Positions 28,634 through 37,350 of a stretch of DNA of 64,000 bases are shown here, in pieces. Position 1 is the first letter of the stretch. The number at the start of each line of letters is the position of its first letter. The position numbers were made by a program, and so were the translations under genes. The notes beneath the pieces are model-generated. The model was not told the DNA's origin and did not search any database. It saw only the letters and a program-made list of their open reading frames with translations. The stretch is from assembly GCF_011009555.1 (NCBI RefSeq), contig NZ_QXHD01000004.1, positions 7,157,724 through 7,221,723 of the forward strand, in the 5' to 3' direction. Source of the stretch: Adonisia turfae CCMR0081. GTDB lineage: Bacteria > Cyanobacteriota > Cyanobacteriia > Phormidesmidales > Phormidesmidaceae.

Positions 28634-28956
28634 TGTCTGGTAGTTCTACCGTTGTTCCTGGGGAACTGTTGCCCGCAGCAGGTGACATTGAACTTAATGC
28701 CGGTCGCCCAACTGTCACGTTAACTGTGGCTAACAGCGGGGATCGCCCCATTCAAGTTGGTTCGCATTTTCATTTCTATGAAGTGAATAATGCGTTGCAA
28801 TTTGATCGAGATCAGACCAAGGGAATGCGTCTAGATATTCCGGCGGGGACAGCAGTCAGGTTTGAACCGGGAGATGAGCGCTCTGTAACATTGGTTGCGT
28901 TGGCAGGAGAGCGTAGAGTCTATGGATTTAACCAACGGATAGAAGGTAGCGTGTAG
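28633..28956 (+). CDS. ureB: Urease subunit beta
   Basis: The 107-residue beta subunit. VVPGELLPAAGDIELNAGR, VANSGDRPIQVGSHFHFYEVN and IPAGTAVRFEPGDERSVTLV are the standard UreB blocks, and the length is normal. The ATG overlaps the stop of the preceding S41-like gene. Downstream, ureC is 1.15 kb away because another gene lies between them. Confidence 0.95.
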   Translation: MSGSSTVVPGELLPAAGDIELNAGRPTVTLTVANSGDRPIQVGSHFHFYEVNNALQFDRDQTKGMRLDIPAGTAVRFEPGDERSVTLVALAGERRVYGFNQRIEGSV

Positions 28957-29221
28957 GACTGCTAAAAAATCAGCACTTTGTTCAGTGACAACACAACAAA
29001 ACGTTGATTATGTCTGATATGGGGATTAACTCCTTGAATCAGGAAAATGTCTCCTGGATAGAGCTGCAAATTTGTCCACATCCAGAGCTGTCATTGCTTC
29101 GTAGAGGGAACGATTAGTTTGGATGTGATGTGAATGCCGATGTGTTCTGTCTCTGGCGGTATCTGGTCCAACCGGGCGACCACACCTGTTAAATGTGTTC
29201 TGAGATTAACTGACGTTGACT

Positions 29222-30007
29222 ATGTTACGACTACACCATTTTGCTGCAATTGCTTGCCTACAAGGGGCATTGCTCTTGGGTAATGTGCCAGTATTGGGGC
29301 AAACATCTGATGAAGCTGTAGGGTTACCAGCGGCCATTACGCCTAACTTAGAAGGGATTGTAGACCTTGCAGAGACAGACTTGCCTCTCGGTGTAGGCTA
29401 CCTATCCCCACGTCGTCGTGCCGGTGTGCAGGCGGATTGGTTGTCGGAGGTGGAACTGCCGCTTTACAGCGAGCCCGGTGGCGATCATTGGGGCTGGATT
29501 TGGCAAGGTTGGCTGATTCCCAATGGGCAACAGGCGTTTGCCATTGGTCGTGATGCCAGCTTTACGATGGTTAGTGTAGACCCGCTACTGCTTGCATTCC
29601 CTGTGCTAGAAGCCCGTGAAGATGGCTGGTTGCAACTGCAATATACCAATGGTGGCAGTGCGTGGATTCACCGTGAACAATTGGATGATCGCGGCATGGA
29701 ACTCTCGTTTTATTCCTGGGCAGATCGATTGGCTGAAGCTGATATCGTAGCTTTGAGAAATAGAAATGATGCTCAAGTGTTGCGATCGCAACCCGAACGA
29801 GGTCGCAACGTCCTGAGCCTGGTTAGTCCTAGCAGCCTGATCGAACCCTTGGAAGTCAAAGACAACTGGATTCGTGTCCGTGTTACTCGCCCCGCCAATG
29901 GCTGTGAGCCCCTAGCGGGTGCTAGTGAGCAAGAAGGCTGGCTACAGTGGCAAAACAACGATGGGGAAGTGTTACTGTTGCCGAGCCGGGACGAATGTGC
30001 GGGGTAG
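29222..30007 (+). CDS. Secreted SH3-like protein between ureB and ureC
   Basis: About 261 residues. The ATG at 29222 is preferred over the TTG at 29216. The first 27 residues are a signal peptide (FAAIACLQGALLLGNVPVLGQ). The mature part has two SH3-like beta segments (about 75-150, VELPLYSEPGGDHWGWIWQGWL; and about 175-260, ALRNRNDAQVLRSQPERG then DNWIRVRVT), typical of bacterial SH3 domains that bind cell wall or protein. Two Cys near the C-terminus (ANGCEPL, RDECAG) may pair outside the cytoplasm. Urease is cytoplasmic, so a direct role in it is unlikely. It may be a passenger in the operon. No exact family was recognised. Confidence 0.65.
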   Translation: MLRLHHFAAIACLQGALLLGNVPVLGQTSDEAVGLPAAITPNLEGIVDLAETDLPLGVGYLSPRRRAGVQADWLSEVELPLYSEPGGDHWGWIWQGWLIPNGQQAFAIGRDASFTMVSVDPLLLAFPVLEAREDGWLQLQYTNGGSAWIHREQLDDRGMELSFYSWADRLAEADIVALRNRNDAQVLRSQPERGRNVLSLVSPSSLIEPLEVKDNWIRVRVTRPANGCEPLAGASEQEGWLQWQNNDGEVLLLPSRDECAG

Positions 30008-30104
30008 AAGGTTAAAAATGTTCGTCATATACTCGTCGGAGCTCCGTAGCTAGCGTAAGCTATCCAGTGGCTTTGTTTTTTTCCTTTAACTCCAGGAGAC
30101 TCCG

Positions 30105-31814
30105 ATGAGCTACCGCATGGATCGCCGCGCCTATGCTGAAACCTATGGCCCCACCGTAGGAGATCGGGTTCGTTTAGCAGATACGGCACTGGTGATCGAG
30201 GTAGAACGGGACTTTACCACCTATGGCGATGAGGTCAAATTTGGTGGTGGTAAAGTAATCCGCGATGGCATGGGCCAATCGCCAATTACGCGGGCTGATG
30301 GCGCGGTGGACATGGTAATCACCAACGCGCTGATTTTGGACTGGTGGGGAATTGTTAAAGCCGATATTGGGATTAAAGACGGTCGCATTGCCAAGATTGG
30401 AAAGGCAGGAAACCCTTATATTCAGGACAATGTAGACATTATTATTGGCCCCTCTACCGAAGCGGTGGCTGGTGAGGGCATGATTGTTACCGCTGGGGGC
30501 ATCGACTCCCATATTCACTTTATTTGCCCCCAGCAGATAGAGACGGCCATTGCCAGCGGTGTGACCACGATGATCGGTGGTGGTACTGGACCAGCGACCG
30601 GGACAAATGCCACTACCTGTACCCCTGGAGCTTGGAACATGTATCGCATGTTGCAAGCGGCGGATGCATTTCCCATGAATCTGGGGTTTCTGGGTAAAGG
30701 TAATAGTGCTCAGCCTCAAGGTTTGGTGGAACAAGTACAAGCTGGTGCGATGGGTCTGAAGCTCCATGAAGACTGGGGCACAACACCAGGTGCCATTGAC
30801 ACTTGCCTGGCTGTGGCCGATGACTTTGATGTGCAGGTGGCGATCCACACTGACACCCTTAACGAGGCTGGGTTTGTAGAGAACACCATTGCTGCCTTTA
30901 AGAATCGCGTGATTCACACCTATCACACTGAAGGGGCGGGGGGCGGACATGCACCAGACATTATTAAAGTGTGTGGCGAAGCCAATGTGCTGCCGTCATC
31001 CACAAACCCCACGCGCCCCTATACGCGCAATACGCTGGATGAACACCTAGATATGCTGATGGTGTGTCATCATCTGAGCCCCAGTATTCCTGAGGATGTG
31101 GCCTTTGCCGAGTCTCGTATTCGCCGAGAGACCATTGCGGCTGAGGATATTCTGCATGACCTCGGTGCCTTTAGCATGATTGCGTCGGACTCCCAGGCCA
31201 TGGGGCGTGTAGGTGAAGTGATCATTCGTACCTGGCAGACGGCTCACAAGATGAAAGTGCAGCGGGGGTCCCTGGCAGAAGATTCTGACCGTAACGATAA
31301 CCATCGTGCTAGGCGCTACGTGGCTAAGTACACGATCAATCCTGCGATTACCCATGGTATTGCCCATGAGGTAGGTTCTCTAGAAGCGGGCAAGCTGGCA
31401 GATATTTGTCTGTGGAAGCCCGCATTCTTTGGCGTGAAACCCGAGATTGTGATTAAGGGTGGGGCTATTGCCTGGGCGCAGATGGGTGACCCCAATGCCA
31501 GTATTCCCACACCGCAGCCCATCCATATGCGACCTATGTTTGGTAGCTTTGGCGGTGCTATTGGTAGCACATCCCTAACATTTATTTCTAAGGTCGCTGC
31601 TGAGGCAGATATTGCTGGCCAAATTGGGTTACAGACAACGGCTGTGGCAGTGAGCGGCTGTCGTAATCTCAGTAAGGCTGACATGAAGCTAAATGACTAT
31701 CAGCCCAAGATGGAAGTGGATCCTGAGACCTATGAAGTGCGAGCTGACGGGCAATTGCTCACTTGTGAGCCAGCTGAAGAGCTGCCCATGGCCCAGAGGT
31801 ATTTCTTGTTTTAG
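30105..31814 (+). CDS. ureC: Urease subunit alpha (catalytic)
   Basis: The 569-residue catalytic subunit carrying the two-nickel site. GIDSHIHFICPQQIETAI supplies His ligands. GLKLHEDWG contains the Lys that is carbamylated (about 219). HTDTLNEAGF and YHTEGAGGGHAPDII supply further His residues. LMVCHHLSPSIPEDVAFAESRIR is the flap with its Cys and His (about 320). All are intact, so the enzyme should be functional once nickel is delivered. A good Shine-Dalgarno (CCAGGAGACTCCG) precedes the ATG. It ends the urease run; a 200-bp convergent gap follows. Confidence 0.97.
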   Translation: MSYRMDRRAYAETYGPTVGDRVRLADTALVIEVERDFTTYGDEVKFGGGKVIRDGMGQSPITRADGAVDMVITNALILDWWGIVKADIGIKDGRIAKIGKAGNPYIQDNVDIIIGPSTEAVAGEGMIVTAGGIDSHIHFICPQQIETAIASGVTTMIGGGTGPATGTNATTCTPGAWNMYRMLQAADAFPMNLGFLGKGNSAQPQGLVEQVQAGAMGLKLHEDWGTTPGAIDTCLAVADDFDVQVAIHTDTLNEAGFVENTIAAFKNRVIHTYHTEGAGGGHAPDIIKVCGEANVLPSSTNPTRPYTRNTLDEHLDMLMVCHHLSPSIPEDVAFAESRIRRETIAAEDILHDLGAFSMIASDSQAMGRVGEVIIRTWQTAHKMKVQRGSLAEDSDRNDNHRARRYVAKYTINPAITHGIAHEVGSLEAGKLADICLWKPAFFGVKPEIVIKGGAIAWAQMGDPNASIPTPQPIHMRPMFGSFGGAIGSTSLTFISKVAAEADIAGQIGLQTTAVAVSGCRNLSKADMKLNDYQPKMEVDPETYEVRADGQLLTCEPAEELPMAQRYFLF

Positions 31815-32013
31815 GAGATATGGAGATATTTAGAGAAACATGGACTGAACTCACATAGGGTGAATGTTGAACATGTTAATCCCAAAAACGATCAGTCAGC
31901 ATCTGGAAACCTAGATACAGTATGAGATTGAATACATGAGTTTTCCAAAAAACACTGAAAAATCTAAACTCTATCTGAATGAAGAAAGGTTTTAGCTAAT
32001 AAAGGTTTTACGG

Positions 32014-32868
32014 CTATTTAAATCGTTGGGGAATCCTTTCCAGGATACGATTGCCAAACACATGATCCAGACCTAAATCGTTCATGTGTACGTAACCAAT
32101 ATGACAGTGGCATGTGTCATTGGTACAGACGCGTTCCCGTAGAGCCTCTTCAAAGTTGGGATGATAAATATTGCCGATGGGGGCTTTAATAAAATGGCAT
32201 CGGCGCATAGTTCCTTCTCCATCCACAGAGAAGACCGATTTCCCGGTGCGGCATGCTTTACCAAGACTGGGATAATAATGGGTGTTTAATTCGTAAAGTG
32301 GATCAATGGTTTGGAAAAAGACGCGGTCTTCTGGGGTAAGTTGAGGTAGCTCAGCTTTGACGGCGTTGATCCATAGATAGACGTTGGTAGGCAACGCTTT
32401 GCGAAGAGATCGAATGGCGGGGATGAATTTTGGACAACCCACGACACCAACACTAAATTGGATGTTTTGGTTAATAAGAGTGTGACACTTTTGTAGAAAG
32501 TGTTTTTCATTGGACCATTCTGGATGAAAGGTGGCCCAGAGGGCTAGAGTGTTTGGCTCTGCCTGACTTATCCAGTCAAGATGGCAAGATAAATTGGTTT
32601 GGATGGCGACTTTTTGTACATTGGGTAGGTGGGATAGATGACTGAGATTCTCTTGATACCATTTATGAATTAATGCTTCGCCCCATGGAGTAAAGAGGAT
32701 GCCAAAGTTGTGTTCAGTGTGTTCTGTAATCCATTGGACAAATCGTTTTAAGGCCTGGCGGTCCACATCGAGTTCGGTAGCCGTTTGTTGACGTTTGGCA
32801 AAGGGACAGTAATGACAGCCGTAATTACAGCTGATTAGAGGGCCTCGATAAAGAATGCTGAGATCCAT
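32014..32868 (-). CDS. STM4011-family radical SAM protein
   Basis: A 284-residue radical SAM enzyme. CNYGCHYCPFAK near residue 15 is the CxxxCxxC site for a 4Fe-4S cluster that cleaves S-adenosylmethionine. LFTPWGEALIHKWYQ resembles the SAM-binding GxE strand. Additional Cys at the C-terminus (RRCHFIKAPIGNIYH, then CTNDTCHCHIGYVH) suggest an auxiliary cluster. The sequence and its position next to four partner genes match the uncharacterised STM4011 family. It is the last gene of the five-gene minus-strand run, 21 bp after the STM4012-type gene, so co-expressed. The reaction and substrate are unknown. Confidence 0.85.
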   Translation of the reverse strand: MDLSILYRGPLISCNYGCHYCPFAKRQQTATELDVDRQALKRFVQWITEHTEHNFGILFTPWGEALIHKWYQENLSHLSHLPNVQKVAIQTNLSCHLDWISQAEPNTLALWATFHPEWSNEKHFLQKCHTLINQNIQFSVGVVGCPKFIPAIRSLRKALPTNVYLWINAVKAELPQLTPEDRVFFQTIDPLYELNTHYYPSLGKACRTGKSVFSVDGEGTMRRCHFIKAPIGNIYHPNFEEALRERVCTNDTCHCHIGYVHMNDLGLDHVFGNRILERIPQRFK

Positions 32869-32889
32869 GTTGGATTGATTGAATGGTTA

Positions 32890-34206
32890 TTATTTGATTT
32901 TATAGGTGTTCATTAGGGTGTTGACATTGTCTGAAAATAGGCTGGGGCCAATGGCATCTGAGCGTTCTAGACCTAGTTCAGTAAGGTGCAGGTGGTGATG
33001 GTGTTGTTGCAGAAGTTTCAGAGTTAGGAAATGCTGTAGCTTTGGAAAATCGGTTAATGCGTCCGTGTGAAAGCGATCGCAATACCCCCCCATATCTAAC
33101 CCCTCTGGAGACAGTAAAGACAGTAAAATAAATCGCCGCTGTTGTTCTTCTCGATTTAACTCAAAGCCATAGTTAACGATGTCAAAATCTTGATCAGTAC
33201 TGTCAATGTAGCGAGCTAGGATATGTTTGATTTCTTTGGCATTGACAGCATAGTCATAGGAATAATGAAGTGCTTGAGTGTAGGATCGGGCTCCGCAGCC
33301 CAGGCCTATCATGCCATCGACCTGACAGCAGTAAACGGGACCGGAACGTGAATTCATATCAATTTTCCGAAACATCCGCATTGAGACCTGTTCGTAGCCC
33401 TGGTCTAATAATAAATCTCGCCCAGCGCGATAACAGTCTAATCGATGATCATCCCAGGCCTGATTAGTCATTCCTAATCCCGTTAAGGGTCGCACATACA
33501 ACGGATACAGATATAACTCTTCCGGTTGAAACTGTAGCGCAGTGTGGATAGACTGCAGCCAGCTGTCTATGGTTTGTCCGGGCAATCCATAGATCAAGTC
33601 GATATTCAAGGTGGGAAACTCAATTTCGCGAATACGACACAGCACATCTTGAACGACTTCAGCGGTTTGACGACGTTGGGTGGCTAGCACTTCGCTATCG
33701 ATAAAGCTTTGCACACCGATGCTAATGCGATCGGTGCCATAATCAAACAACAGATCTAATTTTTCTGGGGTGGCGGTGTCAGGAGAGACTTCAACAGATA
33801 CGGGAATTGTTTGCAGGGGTGCTCCCATCGTGGTTGCTGCAATCTCTAAAATCTGTGCCAGGGCTTTAGTGGGGAGTTGGGTGGGGGTGCCACCGCCGAG
33901 GGCAAACCGGGCAAATGTTGGATTATCAATACTCTCCTGAACACGATGGGCCTGTCGTTGAACGGCCTTGATGTAATTGTTGATAAAATCATTATCCTGG
34001 GTCACCGTGGTGAAGAGATTACAAAAGCCACATCGCATCTCACAAAAGGGAATGTGAATATACAAAAACAGTGAGTTCTGGTCTTCCTTAGACCATACAT
34101 CGTGAACAGATTTTACTGGTAAAGGTCGATAACTGGTCTTGTGAGGATAGGAATAAACATAATGTTGATAGGGTGATTGAGTTAATAAGGGAACAGGGAC
34201 TGTCAT
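32890..34206 (-). CDS. STM4012-family radical SAM protein (HemW/HemN-like)
   Basis: A 438-residue protein. SLFLYIHIPFCEMRCGFCNLFT holds the CxxxCxxC motif in the HemN/HemW-type context (PFCxxxCxFC). FALGGGTPTQLP is the HemN-like glycine motif, followed by VSVEVSPDTATPEKL and DLIYGLPGQT. The N-terminus YQHYVYSYPHKTSYRPL is characteristic of the STM4012 family rather than true HemN, so a coproporphyrinogen oxidase role should not be assumed. It sits 47 bp after the STM4013-type gene and 21 bp before the STM4011-type gene. Function is not known for the family. Confidence 0.87.
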   Translation of the reverse strand: MTVPVPLLTQSPYQHYVYSYPHKTSYRPLPVKSVHDVWSKEDQNSLFLYIHIPFCEMRCGFCNLFTTVTQDNDFINNYIKAVQRQAHRVQESIDNPTFARFALGGGTPTQLPTKALAQILEIAATTMGAPLQTIPVSVEVSPDTATPEKLDLLFDYGTDRISIGVQSFIDSEVLATQRRQTAEVVQDVLCRIREIEFPTLNIDLIYGLPGQTIDSWLQSIHTALQFQPEELYLYPLYVRPLTGLGMTNQAWDDHRLDCYRAGRDLLLDQGYEQVSMRMFRKIDMNSRSGPVYCCQVDGMIGLGCGARSYTQALHYSYDYAVNAKEIKHILARYIDSTDQDFDIVNYGFELNREEQQRRFILLSLLSPEGLDMGGYCDRFHTDALTDFPKLQHFLTLKLLQQHHHHLHLTELGLERSDAIGPSLFSDNVNTLMNTYKIK

Positions 34207-34253
34207 AGGAGAAATCCAGGAAAGAATTGAAAACTAACGATACGGTTTTATGA

Positions 34254-35072
34254 CTACTTTATGACTACGTCTGCATAGGGAACTGTCCACACAACTGGAT
34301 GGGCACAACGGTGACCAGTGTAACCATCTTCACCATAGGTGGTGCCATGGTCTGAACAGAGAATGGCATAGGTGGGGGCGCGACATCTCAGACCTTGCCA
34401 GAGGGAAACCAGGGCCTGATCAACATACTCTAATGCAGCGCCGTGGCTTTCTATGGAGTCTGCTTGGGCTCCGGGTAAGTAGAAATAGTTGGGCTGATGC
34501 AGGGCTGATAGGTTAATGAACAGGAAAATACGTTGTTGTTTGGGAATGACTTGAATGCGATCGCAAGCCAACTTCACCTGACATTCCGTAGACTGCGGAT
34601 TTGTCACTCCTAATTCCGGTGACCAATACCGTTCCTGAAACAGATTGGGGAGTACACAGCTAAGGGGATTTAGTTGATTAAAAAAGCCTACCCCACCGAT
34701 ACAAATGGTGCGATAACCTTTGGCCGCTAACCCTTCCGGCAGACTAGGGGCATCTAGTACACAAGTTTCTGGGGTGATGGTGGTACTGCCTGCAAAATTT
34801 AAGGCAAAGGGGCGGGGGTGCTTTCCCGGTGTGATGGGAGTGGGTAGAAATCCGGCAAAGAATGCTTGATGAGCGGCATAGGTAAAGCTACCGGGAGAGT
34901 GCCGAGCCTCCCAGCCTTGGGGAATTAATTGGGCTAAGTTGGGTAAGCGGCCTTGTTCAAATAACCGTTGGGCCACATCGTAGCGGAGGGTATCGAAAGT
35001 GAGTAGCAGAATGTCATGGGTGCCGACCAGCTGATTAACGTTCAGTCTGGTGGGTAGATGATGCGTGGACAT
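34254..35072 (-). CDS. STM4013/SEN3800-family hydrolase (alkaline-phosphatase/sulfatase fold)
   Basis: A 272-residue protein. DILLLTFDTLRYDVAQ contains the metal-binding Asp and the Thr nucleophile position of the alkaline-phosphatase superfamily. SPGSFTYAAHQAFFAGFLPT and LCSDHGTTYGEDGYTGHRCAHP give the later Asp-His and His metal ligands, so a metal-dependent phospho- or sulfo-ester hydrolase is expected. It lacks a signal peptide and is half the length of typical sulfatases. Its start overlaps the end of the STM4014-type gene by 38 bp, so they are co-translated. The substrate is unknown. Confidence 0.85.
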   Translation of the reverse strand: MSTHHLPTRLNVNQLVGTHDILLLTFDTLRYDVAQRLFEQGRLPNLAQLIPQGWEARHSPGSFTYAAHQAFFAGFLPTPITPGKHPRPFALNFAGSTTITPETCVLDAPSLPEGLAAKGYRTICIGGVGFFNQLNPLSCVLPNLFQERYWSPELGVTNPQSTECQVKLACDRIQVIPKQQRIFLFINLSALHQPNYFYLPGAQADSIESHGAALEYVDQALVSLWQGLRCRAPTYAILCSDHGTTYGEDGYTGHRCAHPVVWTVPYADVVIK

Positions 35073-36240
35073 AGGGTAACCCTTGGTGCTGCTGGAGTAA
35101 GGTTTTTATTTCTGTGGTGTAGGTGTCTTGACCTTGCCAGGTGATGCCCCTGAGTAAATCACCAAAGGCATTAACTTCTAAGACATAATGGTCCTTGAAA
35201 TTGGGGGCAATGAGTAGGTCAATGCCACAGTAAAGGCTTTTGGGAAAGCAGGCAGCGGCCTGTTCGCAGGTGTGCATCATGGTGGCCCAGTTATCGGCGG
35301 TAAGGGCTGAGGGGAGATCGGTGATGGATTTGCGATCGCTACCCAAATGCAAATTGGTCATGGGGCTTTTCCCCACACGCACCACCACATGTTTAGCCTC
35401 TCCCCCAATCACCACCACCCGCAGGTCAAACTCTCTGCCATCTATCCTGGCCTTAGGCATCCACGCTTCAACTTGAATAGTCTCTTTAGCAAGGAAGTTA
35501 ATAATCTCGGCAATGTGTTGGAGATTGCGATATTGATAAACCTTGCGAGAATTATAAAATCGCAGTTTACCTTGCTCCATGGTACGCTCCACAGTTGTGA
35601 TCGCCCGTTCGTTCTCACCACGATAGTCATAGGCAACAACACCTGATGCCGATGAACCATGGGCAAGTTTAATAAAAACACGCCGACAGCCCTGCTGTGC
35701 CATCCGTTCCTTAAGCTGATCATAGTTCTGGATCGGCTCTTTGCGCACCAACGAGCATGGAATTGGAATATCGGCATTTTCTAAGATCCGCTGACACCGA
35801 ATCTTATCAAACATGCTGACAATGTTATCTGGATGATTCATCACCTGCCCTTGCAACGGTTGCGCCCAAGATTGAAGACAATGTCGCCAACCCAAATACC
35901 ATTGGCGCGGGTAGAGAATTCTGCCTTTATCTTCAGGCAATTGATAGGCTGCTGTAGCGCTGATCCGCTGATGATCGCCCGAATCATCTACTACAGCGCC
36001 AGTGGCAACAAAACCGCGATCAACAACAAAGTTTCGTTCCGGAGCCTCAAACCGAAACCAAGCGTTAGATCCATCCCAATCAGTTAGAGAATCTTTTTCA
36101 GCAAGTAGCTCCTCATAGGAGACTAATTGAGCCATAGATAGACCACACCCCCTAAGCGCCTGTTGAAAGAGATCCACTCTACGGCTTTGAGGATTAGCGA
36201 TGAGAACAAAATTGATCATATCAAGTTGACTATTAGTCAT
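35035..36240 (-). CDS. STM4014-family ATP-grasp-like protein
   Basis: A 401-residue cytoplasmic protein. FVLIANPQSRRVDLFQQALRG opens it as in other STM4014 proteins. The central part is an ATP-grasp fold: KIRCQRILENADIPIPCSLV, then RRVFIKLAHGSSASGVVAY (ATP-binding Lys and Gly-rich loop), and YCGIDLLIAPNFKDHYVLEVNAFGD with the metal-binding Asp and the Glu-x-Asn pair. Known: such enzymes make amide or ester bonds through an acyl-phosphate. It overlaps the STM4013-type gene by 38 bp. With two radical SAM genes alongside, a peptide- or metabolite-modifying pathway is possible but not shown. Confidence 0.85.
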   Translation of the reverse strand: MTNSQLDMINFVLIANPQSRRVDLFQQALRGCGLSMAQLVSYEELLAEKDSLTDWDGSNAWFRFEAPERNFVVDRGFVATGAVVDDSGDHQRISATAAYQLPEDKGRILYPRQWYLGWRHCLQSWAQPLQGQVMNHPDNIVSMFDKIRCQRILENADIPIPCSLVRKEPIQNYDQLKERMAQQGCRRVFIKLAHGSSASGVVAYDYRGENERAITTVERTMEQGKLRFYNSRKVYQYRNLQHIAEIINFLAKETIQVEAWMPKARIDGREFDLRVVVIGGEAKHVVVRVGKSPMTNLHLGSDRKSITDLPSALTADNWATMMHTCEQAAACFPKSLYCGIDLLIAPNFKDHYVLEVNAFGDLLRGITWQGQDTYTTEIKTLLQQHQGLPYVHASSTHQTER

Positions 36241-36276
36241 CTATGGAGGAATCAAATAAATTAGGTTCCATTTTTA

Positions 36277-36310
36277 GCTGTAGAGACGTTGCATACAACG
36301 TCTCTACAGC
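36277..36310. repeat. Imperfect-centre palindrome between STM4014 and STM4015 genes
   Basis: Fifteen-base perfect arms (GCTGTAGAGACGTTG and its complement) flank a 4-base centre. The TGTAGAGACGTTGCAT core matches the family seen at 27501 and, more loosely, at 4323, 4659 and 38368. It lies within an otherwise compact operon, so the first gene could be partly uncoupled from the next by this hairpin. Confidence 0.75.
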
Positions 36311-36321
36311 CAGTGGAATTC

Positions 36322-37350
36322 CTATTCAGACACCACACAATATCGACGAAATTCAGGGTCTTCGTCTTCCTCTTCTTGCCGCTGTCCATCAGCAATGATC
36401 TGCATCCCTAACGTCGTCAACTGCTCGATTAGCGCATCCGAGAGATAACTTTCCGACACATTTAAGATTTCTAAATCACGAATAGCAGGGCTCGCCAACA
36501 ACTCAGTGGCTCCCGCATCTGAGAGCGTCCCCAGAGACAGATCTAACACCCGTAACCTTGGCAGCAGGGCAGACTTTACCAATCGTTCTATAAGTTCATT
36601 GGTAAATTTGCTATTGCGCAGTCCCAGGTAAGCCAGATTGGAAAAACACAGATTATCCAAAACAGGTTCTAGATCTTGTTCCCAGCAATCACCACCATAG
36701 TTGTCACTGCCAAACCAAAATTCCAAATGCTCCAGAGCAGGCAGCTTCCAATTATAAATTTGATAAACTGTATCGCGACTGAGGCCACCCGTTTCAAGGA
36801 TTAAGGCCTTCAGATAGTCGTGCTTAGCTGGTGTTGTAAACGTCAGTCCTGTTCCACCCCGCACCTGCAAAATTTCTAACTGAGGATAGGCCAGCAAAAG
36901 AGGAGACATATCGCTTTGCTGTAGCCAGGAAATTTCACATTCCTCATAGGTAATATCGCCAATAAACAGAGCTTTCAGATTTGGTAAACGATCATTGATT
37001 TCTGCTAATGTACTGACCAACTTAGCTGTTGATGATTCCTCCGTGCATACGTCCCCATCCCCTTGCCAAAGGCCTAGGACCAAGGCCTCAATATCAGTAG
37101 CTTCAGGTCTGTTTACGAGTTGCTGCAATACCTCAACTAGTGATTCGTCGTCGTCATAGTCACAACGCAAAGCATAGGCTGTATTTTGGGGATTTGCCAA
37201 GGACTGATCGTGCTGAAATTCTTGGACTGTTCTATTGGCAAAACGAGTGGTGTGTTTCCCTTCATATCCGCCATAACCTGCTAACCGTTCGGTCAGGTTC
37301 CAACCGGGTACCGTATGCTGAGTTCCATTGAACGTGGGTGAATCAGTCAT
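36322..37350 (-). CDS. STM4015-family leucine-rich-repeat protein
   Basis: A 342-residue cytoplasmic protein with about eight irregular leucine-rich repeats (LKALFIGDITYEECEISWL, LEILQVRGGTGL, LAYLGLRNSKFTNE, LRVLDLSLGTLSDAGATELL, LEILNVSESYLSDALIEQL). An acidic C-terminus ends RRYCVVSE, the family's typical ending. No catalytic motif is visible, so it is probably a binding or scaffold protein. It is the first gene of the five-gene cassette. The upstream divergent region holds two palindromes that may regulate it. Confidence 0.87.
   Translation of the reverse strand: MTDSPTFNGTQHTVPGWNLTERLAGYGGYEGKHTTRFANRTVQEFQHDQSLANPQNTAYALRCDYDDDESLVEVLQQLVNRPEATDIEALVLGLWQGDGDVCTEESSTAKLVSTLAEINDRLPNLKALFIGDITYEECEISWLQQSDMSPLLLAYPQLEILQVRGGTGLTFTTPAKHDYLKALILETGGLSRDTVYQIYNWKLPALEHLEFWFGSDNYGGDCWEQDLEPVLDNLCFSNLAYLGLRNSKFTNELIERLVKSALLPRLRVLDLSLGTLSDAGATELLASPAIRDLEILNVSESYLSDALIEQLTTLGMQIIADGQRQEEEDEDPEFRRYCVVSE

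Noticed and set aside
32890..34206. Annotation as HemN coproporphyrinogen oxidase
   Set aside because: The N-terminal block and the neighbouring genes point to the STM4012 family, although the radical SAM core is HemN/HemW-like.
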